Source: Deltaproteobacteria bacterium (GTDB lineage: Bacteria > Desulfobacterota > Desulfobulbia > Desulfobulbales > Desulfurivibrionaceae). From it: DNA of 64,000 nucleotides. This document shows, in pieces, positions 19,913 through 28,224 of this stretch. Position 1 is the first letter of the stretch; every line of letters starts with the position of its first letter. Both the position numbers and the translations under genes were made by a program. Location: contig DUZW01000001.1 in assembly GCA_013349295.1 (NCBI GenBank), forward strand, positions 124,001-188,000. Direction: 5' to 3'. The notes under the pieces were generated by a model that made no database searches, was not told the origin of the DNA, and was given only the letters and a program-made list of their open reading frames with translations.

Positions 19913-20725
19913 TTACCGGCCAATGCCCTTTACGGCAATTTTATAAGGCGTTTCCGCCGGCTGAAACAGGCCGAGCAGCTCCCGGTTAAGCGGCATCGAA
20001 TAACGCCAGGAGGTCTTGACCGCCCCATCGGCAAGACGCACCAAGCGGCCTTGGACAACCAGGGTCTTGCGGGTATTGGCAAAGGTGGTCACCACCACAT
20101 ACTCAAGTTCGGGCATTTTATTCGCCAGTTCGCCGATGTTCCGGGAGAGAATGAATTCTCCGGTCTGGGGCAGGATTGTGATATCCTTGCCCATGCGAAG
20201 CTCTGTTACCTTAAGGCCGCGGTCCGCCAGATCGGTAAGCAGATATTCGCCGATGACCCGGCCGAACTCGGTCTCCCGCTTGAGGTCGGAAAGGGGCACG
20301 GCATTGACCACCGCGATCTTGGAGGTAAAATTCTTTTCGCCCTCCTCCTGCATCTCATAGAACACCTTGCCGGCAACCTCCTTGGATATTTCCGAGAGGA
20401 GAATTTCCGTGCCCAGGGTTTTCGAGGTGTCCGGCATGTACTGATAGACGTTGTATTTGGTCGGCACCCTGCGCACTTCCGTCGAAAGCGGGACATCGCC
20501 CTGCTCTTTTTGCCCATTGGCGGACGGCCCGGCTACAGCCTTGCCAGGCACCACAGTCGCCGTCGCGATCGATCTCGCAGGTGCAGGCGACAGGGCGGCA
20601 TCAGCAATCTTCACGTCCGGATTGCCTGCAGGCTTGGCCTCCTGCTTGACCGTTACACACCCCGTGCCGGCAAACAGAACCAGCCCCAGGCAACAGAGTA
20701 TAGCGTCTCTTCTTCCCTTTTTCAT
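19913..20725 (-). CDS. FlgO-like outer-membrane lipoprotein
   Basis: This is a predicted lipoprotein of the FlgO family, members of which support the outer-membrane part of flagella in Vibrio. 270 aa. The signal peptide ends in a lipobox (LFAGTGC), cysteine about residue 22, so Lgt would modify it. A 60-residue Ala/Pro linker is followed by the FlgO-type domain: ISKEVAGKVFYEM, KIAVVNAVPLSDL, FGRVIGEYLLTDL, ILSRNIGEL and the late strand YVVVTTFANTRKTLVVQGRL. A GGGAGGACAGG ribosome site precedes ATG 20725. The gene is followed after 13 bp by the small exported protein. Assignment to the FlgO superfamily is by motif recognition; a role in flagella is inferred from the family. Confidence 0.78.
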   Translation of the reverse strand: MKKGRRDAILCCLGLVLFAGTGCVTVKQEAKPAGNPDVKIADAALSPAPARSIATATVVPGKAVAGPSANGQKEQGDVPLSTEVRRVPTKYNVYQYMPDTSKTLGTEILLSEISKEVAGKVFYEMQEEGEKNFTSKIAVVNAVPLSDLKRETEFGRVIGEYLLTDLADRGLKVTELRMGKDITILPQTGEFILSRNIGELANKMPELEYVVVTTFANTRKTLVVQGRLVRLADGAVKTSWRYSMPLNRELLGLFQPAETPYKIAVKGIGR

Positions 20726-20805
20726 CCTGTCCTCCCTGAACCGTTATGCTTTCTTTCCATGAAAAGCCCAATTTTTTCCGCATTTCTAAGGAGATCGTAT
20801 CACAT

Positions 20806-20839
20806 TTGTTGAAATCGCGGAACGGAGCGATTTCAACAA
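20806..20839. promoter_or_regulatory. Perfect 13-bp hairpin between FlgO-like genes
   Basis: TTGTTGAAATCGC (20806-20818) and GCGATTTCAACAA (20827-20839) enclose GGAACGGA. The T-rich side (TTATTTTT) follows it on the plus strand, yet both neighbouring genes run on the minus strand, so it is not a standard terminator for them. It could be an attenuator, a processing site or a dispersed repeat. Confidence 0.55.
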
Positions 20840-20943
20840 TTATTTTTCCCCTCTTTATTTGAAAGTCTTGCAGACCCGCCTACCTGTCTCCGGACCTACG
20901 CAGATGGCTCATCCGATAACTTTTTCCTCTCTTTGCGAGCCCA

Positions 20944-21633
20944 TCACAATTCCAGTTTTTTAAGATAAAGCGGCTCCGGTTTTTCTTCCCGGACGGAGGC
21001 GCTGTCCGCCAGCAGCTGCTCTGCCAGTTGATTTCTCGGGATAATGGCCGTGGCCGAGGAAAGGAGCTTGGCGCTCCTGTTGTCGATGATCCTGGCGTTG
21101 ATGACAATACTGTCTTTGCTGGGGGTGTAAGTGCCGGTTAGCATGGCCCCGGCGGCCACGGTCTGGTTGATCTCGGTGGGTTTTCTGGAAAGGCCGAACT
21201 CACCGCGCTTTTCCTGAAGCAGAATCGCCTGACTTTTCCGAATCTCCAGCACATCGTAATGGTGCTGCTGCATCTCATTCATCAACTGCTCCGCCACATA
21301 CCGCCCAAGCGACGAGGTGCGGGACAGTTTTTTCAGCTCAACAAAGGTACAGACCAGGACGCCTTTACCCAGATCACCGCTTTCCGGGTCCGCATCCGCC
21401 AGATTGCGGAACAGTTCGTTGGCCAAACCCTGTATCTCGGTACGCAAAACAGCGGCTTCATTCACCGTGACCACCGGAGTAACGACCGCCTGGGACGGAG
21501 GCTTGGGCTTATCCTGACTGAATGGCCAGAAGGCCACGGCCTGGACCGGAAAAAAAAGAACAGCCAACACCACCAGTTTCGTAAGGAAAGAAGGGAGCGG
21601 CTTGCCGGGGCATCGTTTCCTTGATAATTGCAT
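20944..21633 (-). CDS. FlgO-domain exported protein
   Basis: A second FlgO-type protein. 229 aa with an N-terminal signal or anchor (LTKLVVLAVLFFPVQAVAFWP, residues about 18-38). The domain reads TEIQGLANELFRNL, VLVCTFVELKKLSRTSSLGRYVAEQLMNEM and VLEIRKSQAILLQEKRGEFGLSRK, then the conserved VAAGAMLTGTYTPSKDSIVINARIIDNRSAKLLSSA. These blocks (CTFV, SSLGRxVAEQL, GTYT, INARI) are the typical FlgO pattern and are better conserved here than in the lipoprotein downstream. An AAAGGAG ribosome site precedes ATG 21633. It leads the minus-strand set of four genes, but a 218-bp gap with a hairpin separates it from the next, so it may have its own transcript. Confidence 0.83.
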   Translation of the reverse strand: MQLSRKRCPGKPLPSFLTKLVVLAVLFFPVQAVAFWPFSQDKPKPPSQAVVTPVVTVNEAAVLRTEIQGLANELFRNLADADPESGDLGKGVLVCTFVELKKLSRTSSLGRYVAEQLMNEMQQHHYDVLEIRKSQAILLQEKRGEFGLSRKPTEINQTVAAGAMLTGTYTPSKDSIVINARIIDNRSAKLLSSATAIIPRNQLAEQLLADSASVREEKPEPLYLKKLEL

Positions 21634-21943
21634 CTGTCGACGTTCTCCTTTATTATGTCACACCGGATGACCGCCTCCGCGCAGTCAAAGGCCCTGAACG
21701 GAAAAGAGTTCCCGGTTTGTCATTAATCATCGGTTGGCCGCCCCGTTGTCTTTAACAAAAAATGCTTTTCAAATTGAGAAGATAGGATCCTTAACGCAGG
21801 CCGGATCGTGTCCGCCGAAGTCCGTGTCGGTCTTTGGCAACAACATGTGGTATAACGGTTGGCACAGACAGCTACATCTTGCGAAAAATCTCACCGCCCC
21901 AGGGCATGGATTTTTTTTCTGTTATTCGCCAAAGGGTGGGGTC
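21634..21943. other. Divergent intergenic region
   Basis: This 310-bp stretch separates the FlgO-domain gene (minus) from the unknown 166-aa gene (plus) and must hold both promoters. I see no clear -35/-10 pair. The plus-strand frame is open back to 21734, but that extension has no ribosome site and reads as low-quality protein. Confidence 0.5.
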
Positions 21944-22444
21944 ATGACCGATAGAGAGAGTTTACTGGCGGAGGAGATTCTCATTGTCCGCCATTCCGGG
22001 GAGATTCCGGAAATCGCCTTCCACGGCACCCTGTATTATTTATGCGAAGACCCGGCAGGGCCGCAACTCTCCTTGACGAAAAAGGAGCTGGACATCCTGC
22101 GCCAACAGGTGGTGGCCCGATATCGAGAGATCCTGCTGAGGGATCTCAACCCGGAAAATCGGGACGCCCGCATCTACCGGGGCCTGAAACGCTGCATCTT
22201 CAACTGGGAACGGCTCGGTAAATTCTGCGTCCGGCAGGCCATGCCCATTGAGAATGTCCGCCGGGAGATTGCCGAGGCCTTGCGCTGCTTCCTGTACCAG
22301 GAGGCGGCAGAGGTCCGGGCAGGACTGCGGCAGAGCTGCCTCAACTGCACCAAGGAGGAGCTGGACGCCTTTGCCGGGGAACTAGGGGTCCACCCGGAAG
22401 AGCTGCCGGAAGATCTTGAGAGGCTGTTCTGCCCCCAGGGTTAA
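21944..22444 (+). CDS. Hypothetical cytoplasmic protein
   Basis: Not recognised. 166 aa, no signal peptide or membrane segment. The start ATG 21944 (MTDRESLLAEEILIVRHSG) has GGGTGGGG seven bases upstream. The sequence is helical and charged, with blocks IAFHGTLYYLCEDP, KKELDILRQQVVARYREILLRDLNPENRD and FCVRQAMPIENVRREIAEALRCFLYQEAAEV. It contains six cysteines, not arranged as a recognisable metal site (LNCTKEELDAF near residue 140). It is convergent with the nitrilase-fusion gene. Codon use matches the neighbours. Confidence 0.72.
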   Translation: MTDRESLLAEEILIVRHSGEIPEIAFHGTLYYLCEDPAGPQLSLTKKELDILRQQVVARYREILLRDLNPENRDARIYRGLKRCIFNWERLGKFCVRQAMPIENVRREIAEALRCFLYQEAAEVRAGLRQSCLNCTKEELDAFAGELGVHPEELPEDLERLFCPQG

Positions 22445-22461
22445 AGGGGTGTACAAAATCT

Positions 22462-22482
22462 CCCCTCCCCTCACGGGAGGGG
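22462..22482. terminator. Hairpin between convergent genes
   Basis: CCCCTCCC and GGGAGGGG form an 8-bp G/C stem around CTCAC, in the 45 bp between the stops of the plus-strand unknown gene and the minus-strand fusion gene. The T tract is poor, so this is a moderate call. Confidence 0.55.
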
Positions 22483-22489
22483 GAAGTGT

Positions 22490-23776
22490 TTAGCTTGTAC
22501 GGATTTTTTTAAGCAATGAGGTGGTGGAATAATTTTCCACCAGGGGAATGGAGAGCACCCGGCCGCCCGCGGCCAGAACCTCCGGTGCGCCGACAATCTT
22601 TTCCACCGGCCAATCGCCGCCCTTGACCAACACCTCGGGCATCAGGGTGGTGATGAGATTCAGCGGCGTTTCCTCGCCAAAGATTACCACATGGTCCACG
22701 CAGCCCAGAGCCGCCAGAATTCTGGCCCGGCTCTGCTCGTGGTTCACCGGCCGATCGTCGCCCTTGCCCAACGCCCGCACCGAAGCATCGCTGTTGACCC
22801 CGACGATCAGACAATCGCCTTCCCCACGGGCCTGCTCCAGATAGGTGACATGCCCCTGATGCAGGATGTCGAAACAGCCGTTGGTGAACACCACCTTGCG
22901 GCCCACCGCCCGGTACCGGGCAGTCAGTGCGGCCAGCTCCTCAAGCTCCATGATCTTGCCCTGATCATGAAAGCGGTACGGAGTCGGTCCCACCGTGTTG
23001 AAACGGTGGCGAAGCTCCCGCATGGTGGCCGGTTCGATCCCGACCCAGACTTCGTCCGGTTCCGCGCCCCCCTCGGCGATGATCGTGCCATCCGGCGCGA
23101 TGACCAGGGAATGGCCGCCAAACTCGGTTTTTCCGGTAACCCCGCACCGGTTGCAAGCCACCACGAATATCTGATTTTCAATGGCCCGCGCCGTGGCCAG
23201 GGTCCGCCAGTGCTCCCGCCGGGCTGTAGGCCACTGGGCGCTGACCACCAGAAGTCCCGCCCCCTGACCGGCCTGGGTCTTGGCCAGCTCGGGGAAACGA
23301 AGGTCGTAGCAAACCAGGCCGGCCACCAGGCCAAGCCCGGTCTCCACCGGCTGGGGATTGTCACCGGGGGTGAAATGGTGGTCCTCTGCCATGGGAGCAA
23401 ACAGCTGCTGCTTGCGGATCGAACCGGCAACCCCGTCGGGACCTACGATATACAGGGTATTATAGATGGCGCTATCGACCTCGGTGAGCACCTCCTCGGG
23501 CAGGGAACCGGCCAGATGGATGGAGTACCGCCGAGCCAGTCGCTGCATCTCATCCAGCAAATCGACGGTCTGCAGGGCAAAATGCGGGAGCCGCTCGTAG
23601 GCGAAGCCGCAGCTCCACAGCTCGGGCAGCACGATTATGCCGGGGCCGCTGGGAGCCAGACGGGCCAGGCCCGCGGACAGTGCGGCCAGATTCGCCTCCG
23701 GTTGGCCCAGCTTCACGTCAAACTGCAAAAAACCGGCATGATATTGTGGGGGGGTGGTGTCAGTGATGTTTTTCAT
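22490..23776 (-). CDS. Fusion: nitrilase-superfamily amidase + HldE-type adenylyltransferase
   Basis: 428 aa with two separate enzymes. Residues 10-265 form a carbon-nitrogen hydrolase close to omega-amidase/YafV, with the triad Glu52 (VLPELW), Lys122 (SIRKQQLF) and Cys156 (GLVCYDLRFPE). Residues 276-428 form a nucleotidyltransferase like the C-terminal half of HldE (RfaE2): VFTNGCFDILHQGHVTYL with HQGH at 306-309, VGVNSDASVRALKG-type GVNSDASVRALGKGDDRP and VENYSTTSLLKKI at the end. RfaE2 makes ADP-heptose from heptose 1-phosphate for LPS core. No stop or frameshift lies between the parts. The link between an amidase and heptose activation is not obvious; the fusion may be only genetic. Confidence 0.9.
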   Translation of the reverse strand: MKNITDTTPPQYHAGFLQFDVKLGQPEANLAALSAGLARLAPSGPGIIVLPELWSCGFAYERLPHFALQTVDLLDEMQRLARRYSIHLAGSLPEEVLTEVDSAIYNTLYIVGPDGVAGSIRKQQLFAPMAEDHHFTPGDNPQPVETGLGLVAGLVCYDLRFPELAKTQAGQGAGLLVVSAQWPTARREHWRTLATARAIENQIFVVACNRCGVTGKTEFGGHSLVIAPDGTIIAEGGAEPDEVWVGIEPATMRELRHRFNTVGPTPYRFHDQGKIMELEELAALTARYRAVGRKVVFTNGCFDILHQGHVTYLEQARGEGDCLIVGVNSDASVRALGKGDDRPVNHEQSRARILAALGCVDHVVIFGEETPLNLITTLMPEVLVKGGDWPVEKIVGAPEVLAAGGRVLSIPLVENYSTTSLLKKIRTS

Positions 23777-24046
23777 TTAATTAGAATGACCCGGTCTGCT
23801 GTTTTTGTCAATATGAGGTTGACTCGGGTTCTGCATGTGCCCGCTCAGGCAGCGGGAAGCCATATTTCCGCATTGACAGCGGCTCAGGCGTATGGGACAT
23901 TTTAATGTGCCTGGAGATAAAGGTGTTTTTCCGGGTTGAAGAGAAACAGGTCTGCCGCCCCGGATAAACTCTGAAATTTTCAGACCTGTCACAGCGATCT
24001 GGAACTCCTTCATCCAGCAACCAACAACAGGCCTCCAACAAAACCC

Positions 24047-26185
24047 ATGGAAGTAACCCTGGCACTTGCCATACTCCTCGGGGTCGGTTTTGCCGCGGCA
24101 AAAATCGGCCAGCTGATCCGTCTGCCCTCGGTCACCGGGTATGTCTGCGCCGGTCTCATCCTCGGCCCCTCGGGCCTTGGACTCATCACCCCGGAACTCA
24201 CCGGGGACAAGCTCTCCCACTTCAGTCAGATCGCCTTGATGCTGATCGCCTTCGGCATCGGCGAACACCTTGAGCTGAAACGGCTGAAAAAAACAGCTCG
24301 CACCTTATTTTTCATCGGTTTCGCTGAAGCGTTCTTTGCCTTTGTCTTTGTTTCGGGGACCATTTTCCTGGTCTCTTTCTTTTTGCGTTTAGGCCCGGAG
24401 AATTGGCTGCTGCACCACTATCTTTCTCTGGCCATGCTTCTCGGTGCCGTGGCCATTGCTACGGCACCGGCCTCCACCCTCTCGGTGATGCGGGAAATGC
24501 GGGCCAAGGGACCCTGGACCACCACCCTCATGCAGGTGATTGCCGTTGACAACGGTCTGGCCATCATGTCCTTCGGCATCACCGCCTCCGTGGTTCGGCA
24601 TTTCGGCGAGGCCGGTGCCGGCGCTATACTGGGCGGCTGCCTGATAAGTGTTTTGGAGATCGCCGGCTCCCTGTTGCTCGGGGTGGTGACCGGTCTGGCC
24701 ATCGATTACCTCGGTTCAAAAATAACGAGGCGCAGCGAGATGCTTACCGCCGGCCTCGCCCTGTTACTCCTCTGCGGAGAAACCTCCAGTCTCCTCGATT
24801 TTTCTCCTCTCTTGGCCGGGATGGCCGCTGGATTTACCATCGTCAATCGACACCACCGGGATGTTCGTTTTTTCCGGGCCTTAAACGGCTTTGAAGCACC
24901 GATCTATGTCCTCTTTTTTACCCTGGCCGGGGTGCATTTTAATCTCAAAGAGTTTGCCCTTGCCGGGGGCCTGGGGCTTATCTACTTCCTGTGCCGGGCA
25001 AGCGGCAAGAATTTTGGCGCCCGACTGGGGGCACAGCTTTCCCGCGCCCTGCCTTCCGTCCGGCTTTACCTGGGCCAAGCGCTGATACCGCAGGCGGATG
25101 TCGCCATTGCCCTCATCTTTCTCACCCAGGGCATTCCGGAACTGAAGATGTATACCCCATACCTCACTCCGGTTCTGCTGGCCGGGGTCTTTTTTGCCGA
25201 ACTTTCCGGCCCGATCCTGGCCCGGCATGCCGTTATCAGGGCTGGAGAAGCAAACAGTGATGAACCAGCCGCCGCTCTCCCCCTCGATGAAGCGAGGCAA
25301 CCAATGACGGACGGGCTTATCCCTGAAGCAGTGCAGTTGATTCCCTGGACCTGGGAAAAACTTATTCCTCCTCCCCATCAGGAGGGCCAGGTTCTTTTCG
25401 GCGCCTCACACATGGCCACGGTTGCCGGACTGGCCAGGATGTCCACGATCATTGCCCATTATCATGGTGCCCATCCCTGTGCGGTTCGGGTTATTCCCCC
25501 CCAAACAGGCCGCTATTATGCAACGCTGCAGGCAGAAACAGAATTTCTCTTTGCCGTTGAGGCGGCTGAGGTGAAAAATATCGGCTACGAACTGAATACG
25601 GCGATCGTCCGGAATGCCAATGTGGCAAACGGCATCCTCGCCCAGGCGGAAAGCGCAAAAACCTTTGCCATCGTCATCGGCCATCCGCTGCAGGGAACCC
25701 ACAAGGAATTTGAGCGGGTGGTAGAACAGGTGGTGAGCCGCGCCACCTGCCCGGTGATCATCGTCCGCTTCAGCGGCGTCCTCCACACCGAGCAGATACT
25801 TGTCCCGGTAACGGGCAGCGAGGATCTCATCGCCCTCAAGAATATTATCTGCGCCCTGGCCAAGGTAGGAGAACACCGCATTACCATATTATGGCTGCTG
25901 CCCCCGGATGAGAATGAAGCGGAGTGTGTTGCAGCCCGGCAAAAAATGGAAAGCTGGAACCAGGCCGTCGGCCTGGGCTGTTGTGTGCGTTCCGAAGTTT
26001 TTGCCACGGAAGCACGGCTGGAAACCATCGTAACAGCTGCGGCTGACCATGATCTGGTCGTGATGTCCAGCACCTTCACTCAAGGTCTGGAGCGGATTGT
26101 CTTCGGCTCGCTGGCGGAAAATGTTGCGCAAAGCTGCGGAAAGCCCATGCTCATTGTTTACTCCCCCAATCTCCAGCGCGGATAG
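24047..26185 (+). CDS. Kef-type cation/proton antiporter with C-terminal USP domains
   Basis: This is an inner-membrane monovalent cation:proton antiporter of the CPA2 type. 712 aa. Residues 1-395 hold about twelve membrane segments, beginning MEVTLALAILLGVGFAAAKIG and including GYVCAGLILGPSGLG and IATAPASTLSVMREM. The rest (about 430-712) is two universal-stress-protein-like domains, the second ending with DLVVMSSTFTQGLERIVFGSLAENVAQSCGKPMLIVY. USP domains bind nucleotides in related antiporters and likely gate the transporter. No RCK/TrkA domain is present. It stands alone, with 270 bp upstream to the divergent fusion gene. The transported ion (Na+ or K+) is not determined. Confidence 0.9.
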   Translation: MEVTLALAILLGVGFAAAKIGQLIRLPSVTGYVCAGLILGPSGLGLITPELTGDKLSHFSQIALMLIAFGIGEHLELKRLKKTARTLFFIGFAEAFFAFVFVSGTIFLVSFFLRLGPENWLLHHYLSLAMLLGAVAIATAPASTLSVMREMRAKGPWTTTLMQVIAVDNGLAIMSFGITASVVRHFGEAGAGAILGGCLISVLEIAGSLLLGVVTGLAIDYLGSKITRRSEMLTAGLALLLLCGETSSLLDFSPLLAGMAAGFTIVNRHHRDVRFFRALNGFEAPIYVLFFTLAGVHFNLKEFALAGGLGLIYFLCRASGKNFGARLGAQLSRALPSVRLYLGQALIPQADVAIALIFLTQGIPELKMYTPYLTPVLLAGVFFAELSGPILARHAVIRAGEANSDEPAAALPLDEARQPMTDGLIPEAVQLIPWTWEKLIPPPHQEGQVLFGASHMATVAGLARMSTIIAHYHGAHPCAVRVIPPQTGRYYATLQAETEFLFAVEAAEVKNIGYELNTAIVRNANVANGILAQAESAKTFAIVIGHPLQGTHKEFERVVEQVVSRATCPVIIVRFSGVLHTEQILVPVTGSEDLIALKNIICALAKVGEHRITILWLLPPDENEAECVAARQKMESWNQAVGLGCCVRSEVFATEARLETIVTAAADHDLVVMSSTFTQGLERIVFGSLAENVAQSCGKPMLIVYSPNLQRG

Positions 26186-26362
26186 AGGAGCGGTTCCGGG
26201 TTTGGGCCGCGATTGTGCCGCAGCCCGGCAGCGGGGAATAATCCTTTTTGCATGTTGACAGCCGCTCCAACCCGTGGGATTGTTGCTCGGGCGGAAACTC
26301 CTTCCAACCACAGCCTCTGACCCTTTGCCTGCCCCCTCCTCATAATACATTTCAGGTGCCGG

Positions 26363-26818
26363 ATGAACACGTATCACATCGAAATGCGCTCATACCGGCT
26401 CCTCGGCTGGGCCTGGCTGGTGCTCTGCGCTCTCGGCATGATTGCCTCTTTCCTGGATCAGCTCTTTTTGCCGGCCGCGGGGTTTGCGCTTGCTTCGCTC
26501 TTTGGGATGCATGCAGTGCTGAATGCAGGCAGCTTCGACATCGACATGCATGGCCTCACCCGCACATCATCGTTTGGCGCCTGGCACATTCGCTGGGACG
26601 AAATATCCAGGGTTGAGATTGGAGAAGTGGAAGGCACGCTGGTGCTCCACGGCAGCAATAAACGCTTTATCCTCTCGTCCCCCGGCTGGTGGAGTGCCGC
26701 CGAAAAAGACATTGCCTTTGACTTTGTCGTCAAACAACTCGAAGCGCGCAATATCCCGCCGCAACCAAGCCGTACGGCCGGATACAAAATAATGAAAAAC
26801 ACCCGTGTTGACCATTGA
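26363..26818 (+). CDS. Small membrane protein with PH-like domain, hypothetical
   Basis: Not a named family. 151 aa. Two adjacent hydrophobic segments (LLGWAWLVLCALGMIASFL and LFLPAAGFALASLFGMHAVL, residues 12-55) are followed by a soluble part of about 90 residues with the strand pattern of bacterial PH-like domains: FDIDMHGLTRTSSFGAWHIRWDEISRVEIGEVEGTLVLHG. The last 25 residues are basic and probably disordered. It ends 15 bp before the YehS-like gene, so the two probably share a transcript. No clear role can be given. Confidence 0.72.
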   Translation: MNTYHIEMRSYRLLGWAWLVLCALGMIASFLDQLFLPAAGFALASLFGMHAVLNAGSFDIDMHGLTRTSSFGAWHIRWDEISRVEIGEVEGTLVLHGSNKRFILSSPGWWSAAEKDIAFDFVVKQLEARNIPPQPSRTAGYKIMKNTRVDH

Positions 26819-26833
26819 AACAAGGACATCCCC

Positions 26834-27301
26834 GTGAACAATAACGATATCCTCCGCACTCTCCGCTACGCCTTCGCCTGGAACGAGGCGAAAATGATCA
26901 CGATCTTCGGTGAGGCCGAGCAGCGGATCACCGCAGGGCAGCTCAGCGGTTGGCTGAAAAAAGAGGAGGAACCGGGGTATCAGCCATGCAGCGACACCCA
27001 GTTGGCGATTTTCCTCAACGGCTTGATCACCGAGAAGCGGGGAAAGAAAGAAGGAGCACAAGCCGTACCGGAGCAGCGTTTAACCAACAATATCATCCTG
27101 CGGAAACTAAAAATCGCCCTGAACCTGAAGGACGACGATATGCTGGCGATTCTGGCCCTGGCGAATGCGCGCCTGAGCAAGCACGAATTAAGCGCGTTTT
27201 TCCGCAGGCCGGACCATCAACACTACCGCGAGTGCAAGGATCAGATCTTGCGCGCTTTTTTGAAAGGGATGAGCCTTAAACACCGCGCTCACGATGGTTG
27301 A
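26834..27301 (+). CDS. DUF1456 (YehS-like) protein
   Basis: 155 aa cytoplasmic protein of the DUF1456 family (E. coli YehS), function unknown. Two homologous repeats are visible: NNDILRTLRYAFAWNEAKMITIFGEA with QLSGWLKKEEEPGYQPC, and NNIILRKLKIALNLKDDDMLAILALA with ELSAFFRRPDHQHYREC. Both end in the family pattern of a short loop and a Cys followed by a helix. Translation starts at GTG with an AAGGAC site eight bases upstream. Gene length and domain layout are normal for the family. Confidence 0.93.
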   Translation: MNNNDILRTLRYAFAWNEAKMITIFGEAEQRITAGQLSGWLKKEEEPGYQPCSDTQLAIFLNGLITEKRGKKEGAQAVPEQRLTNNIILRKLKIALNLKDDDMLAILALANARLSKHELSAFFRRPDHQHYRECKDQILRAFLKGMSLKHRAHDG

Positions 27302-27687
27302 ATTTACCCCCTTGCTTATGCAGTATCATGGCAACGACTCTGCCAGGCGCACGGGCTTGCGCTTGAAATATCGGGGGAACCCGAACAGGTGTGCTGCTTG
27401 ATTCCATCCCCGGGATTCGGGCAGTTTAATCATGGGATTTTTTCCAGGGACGGCATACTTGGTATGCCGCAAGCAGTGGAAATCATCACCGCCGGTCAGT
27501 CCCTTCAACCAGGGGTCCGGGGGGCAGGCAGGATATCCTCAGGCAAAAAGAGATGAGTTTTTCAGGAGTTGAACATCAAAAGGAGAAAATAAGCCTTTGC
27601 CTTTTCCCCAAGCAAAAGGTTCGTTTGTTTCAGCCAAGATATAGAGAGGAAATGGACAGAGCTCAAACCCGCAAGGCCCTTCCCGGA
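27302..27687. other. Gene-poor stretch
   Basis: 386 bp without a supportable gene. Short open frames on both strands (60-77 codons) lack ribosome sites and family features. An 8-bp hairpin CGGCATAC-TTG-GTATGCCG lies at 27451-27469. It may be the eroded 3' part of something lost. Confidence 0.5.
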
Positions 27688-28140
27688 TCATTTTGGTTCA
27701 CTCGATGTATCTTGCAATGGTCGACCGATGGTCACGACAGACAAGCCGCGGAGGAGAGGGGTCAAAAATCCCGCATGTTCCGATGACGGATGGAGGTATG
27801 CCAGGACCAGGGACCCGGCAGAGGCATTGATCTCAAGACTTCCCTGGGTATGGGCTTTGATTCCATCGAGTTGCGGTGCCTGTCCGTCACAAACAACCTT
27901 GACGATATCGTTAACCGCGACCTTTCCATACCCTTTTATGACGTGCATCGTTTTGAGAATGAAATGGGGCGTTGGCAAGCCGGCTGTCTTGATTTCGACG
28001 ATCTCACCAATGACGATTATTTCCGCCTCCAGGTTTCTTTCGGCAATTATCCGAGGTGGAGGAAGTGCAAAAACAATAGCCGGAATCAACGCCAGATAAA
28101 TTACAATCGTCGTAAGCAGGCCGAGATGTTTTAGCTCCAT
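27688..28140 (-). CDS. Exported hypothetical protein
   Basis: Not recognised as a named family. 150 aa from ATG 28140. A signal peptide is clear (LGLLTTIVIYLALIPAIVFA, cleavage before LPPPR). The mature part reads LEAEIIVIGEIVEIKTAGLPTPHFILKTMHVIKGYGKVAVNDIVKVVCDGQ, an OB- or NTF-like beta pattern seen in small secreted proteins of the form 'lvgkVtei... y.l.v..vlKG'. Such domains are tissue-inhibitor-like in shape, but this is inference. A longer start at 28176 would only add twelve residues ahead of the signal. It is 85 bp downstream of the PEP-CTERM gene on the same strand. Confidence 0.65.
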   Translation of the reverse strand: MELKHLGLLTTIVIYLALIPAIVFALPPPRIIAERNLEAEIIVIGEIVEIKTAGLPTPHFILKTMHVIKGYGKVAVNDIVKVVCDGQAPQLDGIKAHTQGSLEINASAGSLVLAYLHPSSEHAGFLTPLLRGLSVVTIGRPLQDTSSEPK

Positions 28141-28224
28141 ATTTCGTATCCCAGATAAAAGACGGAAACACGGCAACGCATTTCCCTCTTTTATCGTCAG
28201 TAAATATTTTATAATACTTTTACT

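Noticed and set aside
21858-21885. sigma54 promoter around TTGGCAC
   Set aside because: The distance from GG to the next GC is far greater than the fixed 10-12 bp spacing needed.
27326-27508. 60-codon minus-strand frame
   Set aside because: No ribosome site, no family features, odd composition.
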